DNA of 64,000 nucleotides from Erigeron canadensis (lineage: Eukaryota > Streptophyta > Magnoliopsida > Asterales > Asteraceae). Within the stretch, counting starts at the first letter, position 1; each line of letters begins with the position of its first letter. A program made the translations under genes and the position numbers. Below the pieces are notes generated by a model that was not told where the DNA came from, did not search any database, and saw only the letters and a list, made by a program, of their open reading frames with translations. The stretch spans positions 53,256,587 to 53,320,586 of the forward strand of contig NC_057761.1 in assembly GCF_010389155.1 (NCBI RefSeq), written 5' to 3'. Of this stretch, positions 49,394 to 61,079 are shown piece by piece.

Positions 49394-51500
49394 GAGCTTT
49401 TTGGCATATGTCTTCAATCCAGTCATCAAACCGTGTAAAAACTTGTGAAACTGTTGGCTATCTCACCAATGTGTATTGTGTCCGGTGGGGATGTGGTGGC
49501 TCGTGGAGGAGCCAATTCTGGCGACGCCTTGGCGAATCATATGCATTAATGCATGGTACTGCCTTGGAACCGCAGAAGTTAGTTTGGAAGTTGGAACCAA
49601 TAATTATATTGCTGGGCCAAGTTGCGGGCCAGCCCATGACATCTTTTTGAAATCAAAAGACCCGGGCTGTTTCTGTTGGGCCGAACAATGATGGTGTTAC
49701 CTTTTACTATGTTAGTTTCATTAATAATTTACAGGCCATTTTACTATGTTATTAGTAAGTCTTAACCTTTTTTTTCTTTTTCTTTTTTTTTTCAGAAAAA
49801 CAATCTAGTAATGATTTTTACATTATGCTCTTTATTACGTCTTAAACTTAGTCAAGCTATGATTGTCACGCAATATAATGTTACATTCTATAAAAATAAA
49901 TTTCAATCTTTATATATCACTGTTTACTTGGCCCAAACACTATATGTAACAAACTTCCTTCGTTTTATAATAATTTTTTGATACTTGTTATACAATCTTT
50001 TTGCACTTTTTCTTATATGTTGTTAATCATAACACAATAACACATAGAATTATATTATGTATATTTATTATATTTAAGTCATAAACTGAACGGATGCGTG
50101 TGGTTTTTATTGGTTCGATCACCCATCCTTAACCGCTTGTGTAGATACTACTACGCTTATAGGCACTGGATGTTATTTGGACCAAAACACAAACACACAT
50201 TTCATTATATATCACATATACACTATGGCAGATTTAAACGTGTAAACTTGCGTAATTAGTATTATAAATTGAGTAGCAAAATTTTTGCACAGAACCTACT
50301 GTTATATAGGTCAAACTTAAATGTATGCGTTAGAACAATATTTACGCATAGAGTCTCTCTTACTTTGTTACTCTATATTTCATTTTTATATATTCAGCAA
50401 GTATATTTGAAACATCAAAAAACCTCCTGACTTTATTAGTCAATGAACCGAACTGACCCTTTGTGAGGATCATCACGAAATATATAAATATCAAAGTAAG
50501 AAAACTCTCTCTCTATATATATATATAAACACCTGTGTATTGCACAACTGATCCTTCTCAAGGACAATTTCAAACAATGTTATGTACTTACGTTAAGTTA
50601 TCCGCAGGTAGCACCATGTAAGAGTGGAAATTGATCCGAAACAGCGACCATTTTTCAGTAATGTCATCCAAAATAGCTCAACCATTCTTAATGTAAATGA
50701 TTTGTTTTAAATATTTAAAACATTCTAATTTTCAAAATATTATCAAGTAAAACACAAATAAAATTGACTAACATTAATTGCATGGCAAACTAGAAGCATT
50801 GATATAAAAATGTTGGCAGCATATGAAAAATGGAGGGACTTTGATTTAATACAAACAAAGATACCATTCAAATTATAAGCAGAACATTAATTGAAAAGGA
50901 GAAAATTAAGAAAGGGATATGACATAGATTTGTAGGGTGAAATAATAATAATAATTATATCTGGAAAGCACAAGATATGTTGGAAAAACACTAATAATAG
51001 ACTATTGATGTAACAACATGACTTGTATATTAATTTAGGCAAAAGTATAGCATCCACATGCACACATTTTATTTAATTTAAATATTCCACAACTTTATGT
51101 TTTGGTGGTATACATTGATAGATTAGCCCATCAATCAAAATTTAATACAGCACACAATCATGAAAGGGACATAGAAACAGCAAGATCCACCATCATCATC
51201 CCAAAAGAAAAACTATACACAAAGAGAAAATATGTATCCTATAGTAATTCACAAAACTATTGTATAACTATGCAATACATCATATCATATAATTGTATCT
51301 CTTGCTAAACGATCACCTAAATCTTTTGACAACTCGATTATTTGACAAATATATTCTATTAATTTTCTCTTTGCTTGTACTAAAAGCTTGTGCAGGATCA
51401 GCTCCCATCATTGTACCATACAACTTGAATAGTTTATACAAAAATTACAACACATTGTATAAACAGTTAATATAATATCGCTTCCCATCACCAATACATT
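48800..51500. other. Intergenic between CCCH genes A and B, including a long TA repeat
   Basis: A TA repeat of about 90 bp lies at 49301-49390. The DNA beside it (49430-49690) is GC-richer and gives open frames on the plus strand (with GGAGCCAATTCTGGCGACG), but no protein family is visible. The remainder is AT-rich with no supported gene. Confidence 0.55.
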
Positions 51501-53222
51501 GTTTGTCTCATAAGAATCTTTACGTGTACCAAAACCAAGGTCAATGCCCAATATTGGGTCTCAAAATCTTGAAATCTTAAAAAGCTAATACCATTTTGTA
51601 CATTCAAGGTCATGCATAATAAATTTGTACCATATGTAGTATGGGTTGTACATCAATATATGTCAATATCTGGTTTGAAAATGTTGATTTCTGAAAGTAC
51701 ACACTATTTCGTCTAATAATGTCCACAAGTTCAACTATGCACTAGCAGTACATATTCTAATTACAAAGTCTAAGGTAGAGTTTTGTACCAAATGCAGCAT
51801 TGGTAGTACATCAGTTAAAGTCAATAAAGGCATGCTCAGCCCATCCTTTTTTCTTCTTTTTTTCAATAAAAAAAGAACCATTGTTTATAAACTTCTCATA
51901 AACACTTCACTTATATTTTCTATTGTCTATCTAAAAACTGAAACCCACAGTTTATTAATTGATAATTCGTAGTTGCGAAAAGCCTATCTTCCAATTGAAT
52001 CTAAAGACCTTGAGCTCTTAACGGACATTCTACATGTAAAGACTATATCCTTAAAGGTTAAAGCTCGACTAAATATATATATATACACAACTTGTAATGC
52101 ATGGAATACAAGTACGAACATTATTGCTCCCTTCAAAGAACATGTACTATCAAGGCCATAATTGAGAAAACATGCGAAAACAGAAAGTCACTAATGCCTA
52201 TCAAAACAAAAGGCCAAACACACAAATACACACACACAAACTATTGAAAGTGAAAGTAGAGTGTGGTACTCTGAAGATGCCATTGAAATGGGCTGTCAGC
52301 CCTCCATGTGACATTGGGGACCTCTTCCCTTCATGTGCATCCTCCAAGAAACCAAGCACCCCCCCCCCCCCCCCCCCCCAAAAAAAACTATATCTCAAAT
52401 CAATTTCCTTTCATCAACCTAAACTTTACATTTTCTAAATCCATCCAATGACCTCTTTTATCTACTAACACAATGTACAACTACCAATACATAATCCGGA
52501 ATATATGGGATGTAACAATACACCTTTGTCTAGAGATTATTCTACCAAAAAAAGTATGCTATAAATAAATCCTAGTATAATTACACTTATTAGGGAAGAC
52601 ACTAAAAGATTAGTGGCAAAAGCATTCAAAAAGCTGGAAAGAATGACAGAAAAAACACAACTTTACTAACTAATCATACCTCCTGATCTTTTTATCCTTT
52701 CGAATCTCTATCTTTTAAGTAGTTATGCATCCTTGAATCTCACCATTTTGTATACACACACATACAAACCATTCATGACCCAAAAGGGTCGTAAAAAGGT
52801 CAAATGCATGCTGTGTACACACATGCTTTCGCATTAAATAATAGAAGTTGTACTAAGATTGAGCAGAAAAAGGCGTATATCATCATAAAAAGGGTGCAAA
52901 GTAAATTTTGACAAAGTAAAATGAGTTGCTAACCACTACCCTTTTTCTTTTCATTTGTTATATGCATTGTTCAATGAGTGTTTGGTGGAGGCCCAGCACA
53001 CAGTTAAAAGGGGAGGGTAAAAATGTAAACAAACAAAAGATGCCCCTACTTCCATAAAATCAGTTCATCTATCCTTGTTTTTTCTTATGTATTGCATACT
53101 ATGTATAGTTGTAAGTAGTATGAGAAGGGATTAATGTAGTATTTTGAAGATGACAATAGCCTTGCAAGTCCTCTTCCTAATAGATCTTTTTTTTGTTTTT
53201 GTTGTTGATGGTGTTTTTCCCC
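51500..53222. other. Downstream flank of CCCH gene B, duplicated with gene A
   Basis: Position 52160-52345 matches 40440-40625 (shared CCATTGAAATGG, TGTCAGCC and ATGTGACATTG). Position 52920-53085 matches 40980-41145. A run of 21 C residues (52359-52379) followed by A residues interrupts the flank. The nearer block is probably 3' UTR of gene B. The farther block is unexplained. Confidence 0.65.
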
Positions 53223-56200
53223 TCAAGTATATCCTGCTCCTATTCCTGTAACAATCAAATAAAGCAAACATAAAAGACTAAACATGATTTAGTATATTAC
53301 TTGTCCAAACCTAAGTATTGACCAAGTGGGTTCGATATATTGGACCACATGTGTTATTGGTACTCCCATCCAATTGGTACGAAGATTTGTACGAGTTATT
53401 GTTCAATTAAAGTTTCAAAAGAACAGATTGAGATATCCTTACCAAGAAAGCTAAAATGATTCATGCCGGTTGCAAAGCCTAAAAATCACCTACATTTCAA
53501 TGGCTTATTGCCCACAAAATAGAAAAACTCGTCAACAATAGCAAACTTAAATATGGCACAATACCTAAGGATTCTAATTTAAAGATAACTGAAAACTTGA
53601 AAAAAGAAAAATATTAATAAAACGGCAATGTTGTTTTCATATATAATATACCTTGGCATTTGGAAGTAACATTCATTGAAACTGCAGCACCATAATCAGG
53701 TTCATCAGGCATATCAGTTGAGAAAATAGCCTCCTGATCAGAGTCGGCCGATTTTGTAGGTGAAGCAAACAAGTTATCAGGAAGTGCATGTTCCAGGCTG
53801 CCAATTGAACATAAGATACACAATCACAACTCAGCTTAAAAAAAGTTATTTGCATACTTTTTGTTTCCTGAATAGAACAAGATACAAGCACAAACACGTC
53901 TACTGTATATTAAAGTCAAACCTTTCATGCTTATCGGTTTCATTCGGATCAGAATTCTCTCCTTTCACTTCTGGTGGCACATTGGAATCAGATTCATCAC
54001 TTCCAGAATTCAAGCTCTCTTCAGTGCTAACTTTTACTGCATCAATTGTTACACATAAGAAACCACAAGTAATTAGAATGAGGATAGCGCTAATGTAGTA
54101 CAATACAAGGACACTTTATTTACCTCCAGAAACAGATTCTTCATTGTTACTCTCAGATAAAAACATTTGGTTGCGGTTCATCTGAGTTGGCAAAGAAGAT
54201 GCAACGCCTAAAGAAAAACTCCGTTGCAGTTGATGATTTTTCAGGTCATTTATTTGCAGATTCATCAACCTTCTGTCTTGAAGCTCAATCGCGTGTTGCA
54301 ATTCCCGCTCCTCTAGCTTTCTTCTTAACATCATTTCATGGTTGAACATTCTAGCACCTGTTAAGCGAAACATAGACATATCATTTAAACGAACTTTAAT
54401 ATCTGGTCAGGAAATTGATGAAACAAATAGCTTATCTTTCTACTCACCAAAGGGTATATGATCGAACGGCTCAGCAGATTCCAGTGCAGTCGGACTCAAA
54501 CAACCAGAGAAATCACCTTGGTCCATCTGTTGATGATGCTTCCTACATAAAATAACCAAGTCGTAAGCCATTTATTAACTAAAAATAGAGTAAATAATAC
54601 GACAAAGCTGGTCCTACTTGTCGGGTATTTTTCCCTTCTCCTTATATGGCTTAACAAGCACGCGAGAATCGCATACAAAATGCGGGTTTCCTTTAGCCAA
54701 AATCGCTTTTACGGTCTCAGGGAGCATAAATGTGACGAATCCAAACATCCGTTTCTGCTGATACGGAATCCTCACATCTTGTACCGGTCCAAACATGCTT
54801 CATAACAACAAACCAATCTTTTATTTCCAAAATGCACACAATGTAATCAGAGAATAATAAATTACAATATAAAGCAGCCGACAACAATCACACTTTTAAC
54901 TACATTACCTAAAGTAATTAGATACATCCTCTTCTTTAAAAGTACTATCAGCTGGAAATGTCAAGTAAATCTGCCTTGAACTCGAATTCGATCCCCCAAA
55001 CATTGGTCCAAACTCATTTCGATCAGGTCGACACCGGTTAAACTTATGAAACTCATCACCGATCATCAATGCAGCTGCTGCAGATCTATAACAGCATAAA
55101 AAAAAGCTTAAAAAACACTACTACAGTATTTCCCTATGATTCCTCAAACCACCAACAACATAGTCCAAATGTAACAACTATAAAACATTAAAAAAACACA
55201 AATTTCATTCACAAACAAGCAAAGATTCCATTATACCATTTCCCATATATTTCAAGAAAAAATCCAACATAAGTAACTAAAAAATTATTCTTACTAGCAT
55301 TTGTGTGTGTATAAATACAGATTATACTTTTTTAGACATCCAAGTAAAAAAACCCATCATGAGAAACAGATAAAGTTTCAGCTTTTATAATAAAACTCAT
55401 AATAAAAATGATGAAAAAAGATATACTAGAACACAAAAAGATTATTAAAAAAGAAAAAAGTTACCTAGGATTCTCATTAAGAAAATTGTTCATGCATCTA
55501 TTGAAAGGAAAATGGGAAGTTGGTCCACTATTACTGGCATTGAAAGCTGCAATTCTTTGTTGTTGTTGTTGAATTGCTTTTAATCTTATCAACTCTTCAA
55601 ACCCATCATTTGGTGAACCGGAAAGACCCCCAACTCCGGTCGGAGAAGATGATAAACCGCCACCAACAAACCCTAATATTTCATCACCAAAAACCCCACC
55701 ATTATTATTATTATGAACAAACTTACATGAATTCCCATTTTTACAAAAACCTCTTGCATAATACATGCAAGGTCTCCACCCACCACCGGTGACGTCATCA
55801 CCGGAGCCACCGCCAGAAAGAAACATGTCGTTAACGGAGCAGCTTCTTCGGTGCAAATGGTGGTTGTGGGGATGAACGTCACCACTTTCAAGAAACTCAT
55901 CGGAAAACTCATCGTTAAAACTGTTGTAAAAAGAAGACCCAGATGACCCGCCGTCGCCGCCGTTGACCACGGCGGCGTAAGACGCCGGACGAGGACTACC
56001 ACGGTGGTGGGGTTGGTCGGAAAATGGAGACCACGGTGAGTTTGGCGACGGAGGGTTGTGGAAAGCACCGCCATTGTTGTTGGTAGGGATAACAACACGG
56101 TGTGCAGACGAAGTGTTTGAGGAAATGTCTAAGAAAGATTTGGCTTGTTTGATGACAGAAAGAAGATGGGATTCAGGGCCAAAAGCCAGACGAATCATCT

Positions 56201-56312
56201 CGTTATCACCTTGATCTTGGATTAATATGTAACCCATTATTTTAGAAGCGTTATCTGGATCTATTTTTTGGATTCTTGACATCACCATCTTTGTTGCTTC
56301 CACTGTATCCAT
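53223..56312 (-). CDS. CCCH zinc-finger / RRM RNA-binding protein, copy B, 8 exons, 605 aa
   Basis: Exons in order: 55465-56312, 54909-55085, 54618-54797, 54448-54542, 54124-54357, 53922-54036, 53652-53797, 53223-53245 (1818 nt, one frame). The domains follow copy A: helical N-terminus, one CCCH finger (Cys182, Cys190, Cys196, His200), RRM with [13 protein letters not shown] and [13 protein letters not shown], then the [20 protein letters not shown] helix. Relative to copy A, exon 1 has a Gly/Ser-rich insertion around residues 104-135, extra residues [10 protein letters not shown] at its end, and an Ala-rich start to exon 2. Exon 8 is tiny (ends GIGAGYT); reading through its intron would instead end near 53614. 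Phase and splice sites are conserved between copies, which supports both as functional. Its first about 280 coding bases are almost identical to copy A. Confidence 0.92.
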
Positions 56313-59300
56313 GGTGAGTGAGTAAAAAAGATTAAAACTTTTTATTATTTTATGAATGAATAAAAAGCAAGAAACCCACAAAAACAGAGTCGCTCTCAGT
56401 GCTACTACTAAATCATTTTTTTTTTAAAAAGTTTCTCTCTCTAGAATTTTTAAAGATTTTTTTAGAGAAAGTGAGAGAGCAAGAAAAAGGTGGGATTTTT
56501 TGAACAAGGAGTAAAAACCTACAAACTTTAGTTACAGAGAGAAAAGAGGGAAGATATAGAGATATAGATAGATACAGAGAGGGAGACACACACAATTGTA
56601 TATATTTATTATTTCATCATATAAATTTGAACGGTTCGGCTTGTATTTTGGGATTAATGAGAGAGAAGATGAAAAATATGTACAACTGTTATTGCATAAG
56701 TTACGATATATCTTTGCAACTAAAATAGAATTTGCTATGCTGTAATCCATTTAAGTTTTTGATGGTCAAAGGGGTCTTCTTTTTTTTTTATATATAATTT
56801 TTTGTTGTTTAAATTTTAGTTAAATAAGGTGGGGATATACTATATAGGGGTGGGTAGCAGGTGCCTTATGGAAAGTTTAAAAAGTATATATAAAAAAATT
56901 TGTTAGATTTTTTAGTATTATTGTTTTAGTGTTTGATTGATGATGATAGAGTGAAGTTATGATATACATAAATGTGTTTTTATTTATTTATGAAAAAATA
57001 ATAAGATATGAATTAAATGATGTGATGATAATAATAAAAGAGTGTTATTGATAGGGCAGTTGGTTTTGTGGGTTAGGTGCCTTAAAAATTGCAACCACAA
57101 ACTTTTGAAAGGAGTGAAAACTTTGCAGAATGGTTTTTGGGGCAGAGTAAAAGAAAATTTTGAAAAGGAATACAAGAAAATTACTCTAGGGAAAACAAGT
57201 GCTATAATGGTTTTTAAAATGTTAAAATAAGTATTTATTGGAGCGAATAAGTATAAAAGTTAGTACTGTAATTGTTTTTATATGATGTTTATTATAATTT
57301 CAAAATCTAAGTGCAATACAGACAGGTATACAACTTTAATGTACCAAAAAATGCATTTAGTTTAAAGCTACTGTATGTTTTAATTCAAGTTATGGTATTA
57401 AAATAAGTTAACCTTTTAACTGTGTTTAATTAAGTTAAATTTAATTTAACTATTTATCATTGAACAGATATTTGTTTTTTAATTGTAATTGATTATGGGC
57501 ATATTAGAAAAGTTTATTCTTTAAATACTTTTTGGATTTTGTGGTAATTCCTTTTAAGGTTGGTACGAGTTTGTTTTAAAAGGCATAATGTTGGACACAT
57601 TTCTTTTGATTGCATATTGTTTTTGGAAATTAATTTATAGCATATCATTTTCTAAAGCTGTTTTATGGTTTATAATTTGTACAAAAGGTTTAATCTTTAT
57701 GGCAATTATTTTTTTAAGTTTAAGTAATTATGTTTGGTAATGTAGGAATGTTTTAAAATATACTTCTTTGTTATAGATAATTTATCAATTAAGAATTTTA
57801 AATGCCGTGTTTTTTAAAACATTACAATATGATCCCGAATTACGTATTTGTTGTCAAGTCATTCTATACATTTGATTATTTTATAATCTAAAAGTAAGCT
57901 CAGAACCAGGAATTTATACATATCACTATATCACGTTGTGGAGGAGCAGACAATAGTAAAGTTTATTTTGGGTCTAAAATTGTTCAATTTTATTTTGAAA
58001 TATCGAACTAAATGTATTGTAATTGATGGGTACTGGAAGTATATAGGGATTTAGAAGTAGCAGTCAGGTTTTGAAATTTATAATTAGTAGGAAATACTTG
58101 TATTATAACCCGTTTAGCCCATAATTGTTCAACAGGAACGCGGACTTAAATTAATAAAAACAATTATTGTAAATATATTATTTGTAGAGTTGCGACGATC
58201 TTTTATCCTAAGTTATTAAATTTAAAAAAGAGGTTAATTAACGGCGGTATCTCGACTGTTGGTCTACATTAATTAAGTATAGCAAACACTAAATCAGATC
58301 AGATAAATAGTTATTCATGCTTAATTGTTGATCGAATAGTCACAATGATTATTCATATGGTTTTGCTCGATCTATATGCTGAGATTCTCATTAAATACAC
58401 CTAACGCCTTCGTCAAGATTTCGTTTGATTCACCTAACTAACCATTAGTCACTAAGTTTGTTTTTTACGATTTAATCTTGTTGAGATCCTGCTAAATCAC
58501 CCAAACAACCAAACACTAGTGTCAATGATTATCGTTTGATACATAACATCGTCGACACTAAGGCCTATTTTAATAAGGCTCTTCCTAAATCTCTTCTTCA
58601 CCTCTTCCTAAATGTCACGTCAGCATGTACCATTAAAAGAATTACCCATAGCATTAACACATATTCCTCACCTCTTCCTCAGCTTTCCCAAAAAAAAATT
58701 ATTCTATTTAATTTTAACCCACATATTAATTAATTCTTTATCTAAAATTAATAAAACCTTTACAAAAATAAAAACACCACATAAAAATTAAACATTACAC
58801 TACATAAACAATTAAAATTAAACATTACATAAATAAAATGATGGTGTAGATATAGATATATAAATATATGTATAATACTAGCCGTTATATAAAAATATAC
58901 GTTTAAAAGTATTTTTTTTCCTTAAATGGTTGAAGCACGCTCCCTCGGACCCACACACGTTCGTCCAACCCGTTCTTAATTCCGAATGACCTTCGCTTGA
59001 ACGAGATAGACGAAGACAATAGCATTAATGTCATAAAATGATGAGGAGGAAGATCACTTGGACAAGCTCGTCCAAGTGTTACTTTGAGGAGGAAGATCAC
59101 TTGGACAAGCTCGTCCAAGTGTTACTTTGAGAGGCCTAATGCCACACCAAATTTGCCTTGATACAATATTTGGTTAGATAATAATACCTTATGAATACTT
59201 AAAGAAATAGTTATGGCATTTTTCAATAAGTACTTATATTGCAATAAGTATTTATTTATACTATCTTATAATAATTATTACATTCTCTCTCATAAAAGTG

Positions 59301-61079
59301 TTAGATGGAAAATTACTATTTTACCATTTATAAATTAATTTACATCATTAATCTTTTATCTTCTAAATTATATCTACTATCACTTTACATCAATTACATT
59401 TACACAAATTACTTACACAGTTGCACCCACCATGAACACCACCACCACGGCCACTGTCACCATCGCCAATCGTCGTCACCACCAAACCGCCGCCGCATCG
59501 CGCGGGTACAATGCTATATTGTTAATCATTATCAAAACAAATGAGAATTAAATGTGTAATGCCTAAAATGCACTAACAATAATTATAACATTTTGTAATA
59601 AAATTTTTTTGATCATCTTTAAATCGTTAATTGCATCTTTAATGATTAAATTTTTGTCGTCATGATCGTTCCACCAAGTTGGGATTTCTATCATCATGTA
59701 ATCTTTGTATGGTCTGGTTGCCAGTAAAATCGTTAAAAGGAATACTCAAAAACTTTGTCATTTTCTATTTTCCCTGCACAACAGCACAGTCAACGACATA
59801 GTTATTAGTGGTACTGGTAATTTTACAACATACCTTTAGCATGTACAACAAATTAATGCGTGTTATCTCATAATGTATAACTGTTTAAATAGCGGCTAGA
59901 ACCAGTATTAGAAATGACTCATGTCGCAATTTCTTTATCACTACCCTTGTTGCGTAAAGTATCGATAACCATTTTTATCGATTTCAAAGATTTTCTAGTT
60001 ATCGATCTTTAGCGTTCTTAAGAATTTTTGGCGTGATGGTAATTTCTATATTTCTTATTTAGTAGCACAAATACGTCGTTATAAGTTTTATTATTATGAG
60101 AATCTTTCAAATGCTTAAAGTTAGTTAAATTGTCCGGTATATCGTATTACTTTAATTTGTAACACCAATAAGAAATATAACATTTGTCAAAAAACAATAT
60201 TCATCTTATATCGTTTTAACGAACCCATTGTATGGTACATAAAATATAAAATCAAAATATGTTTCGTGTGAGGCTTAAAGTAGGTATTATTATACAAAAT
60301 GATGGAGAACTCGTGACTCGGGATCAGATTGGCAATGGGGAGTCATAAATTCTTGAAAATTCAAATCGAAATCTGAGAGAACCCGAATTAGTTCATAAAA
60401 ATAAAAAAAAACACTTGAAATTATATATAATAAAATTCGAAGTTAAATATAATTATTTAGACATGTTAACATAATTTGAAGTTTTTCATAAACGTAAACT
60501 TAATCAATTTAAGAATTTATCAAAAGCTCCTTAAGAGAAAAATATAATTGATTAAAGTTGACCCGAGTGTTGACTGTTGACTGAGTTATAGTTCGATCTA
60601 GTCAAACCTGACTTGTGAGAAACCGAAATCTAGTCGAAATTCAAGTTCTTCATACCGAGTTTTACAACCTGATAATAAATGACACACGTGAACTTATCAG
60701 TTATCACCATCTAATTATTTAAATTTTGATTTTTATGTTATATAATTCTAAACGTCAATTTATTTACTAAAATTGAGTTGTTTGTAGCATGACTAGCATT
60801 TTTGTTGGTATATTTTGTGGGGGCATGGGGGATTAAGAAATGGACAAAACAAAGTGAGTGACTGAGTGAGGAAAGCAGATTCAGATCTGGTCCAAAAGGA
60901 AAATATATTCATGTGGCCCACACTCTCTTTTAAAAAATGACACAATATTCATACGAGCCTTAGAGCCTATGACTCTACGAGGACATAATATAAACCGGTT
61001 TATATTATCAACCCGTATTACGCGAAAAACATAGTAAAAATTATATTTATAGTTTTAAAATAAAGATAAAATGTCACAA
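56313..61079. other. Intergenic between CCCH gene B and the right-hand Mutator element
   Basis: The promoter and 5' UTR of gene B lie next to 56312; a GAGAGAG/CTCTCTCT-rich stretch follows (56430-56600). The rest is AT-rich. A Pro/His/Ala-coding-like GC-rich patch at 59430-59510 (ACCACCACGG, CGCCGCCGCATCGCGCGGG) looks like a piece of a plant repeat rather than a gene. The region 58560-59140 has AGGCCT near both limits and may be a MITE, but the ends are weak. Confidence 0.55.
59043..59130. repeat. 43-bp tandem duplication, each unit with a hairpin
   Basis: GAGGAGGAAGATCACTTGGA starts at 59043 and again at 59086. Each unit contains CACTTGGAC, a short AAGCTC spacer and GTCCAAGTG, a 9-bp perfect inverted repeat. 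The two copies appear the same base for base. Confidence 0.88.

Noticed and set aside
49210..49650. 146-codon open frame with Tyr-Ile repeats
   Set aside because: Most of it is translation of the TA microsatellite; the rest has no known domain.
52201..52438. Open frames over the conserved downstream block of CCCH gene B
   Set aside because: Part of each frame is translation of the C-run, and the reading is not kept in the matching block of gene A.
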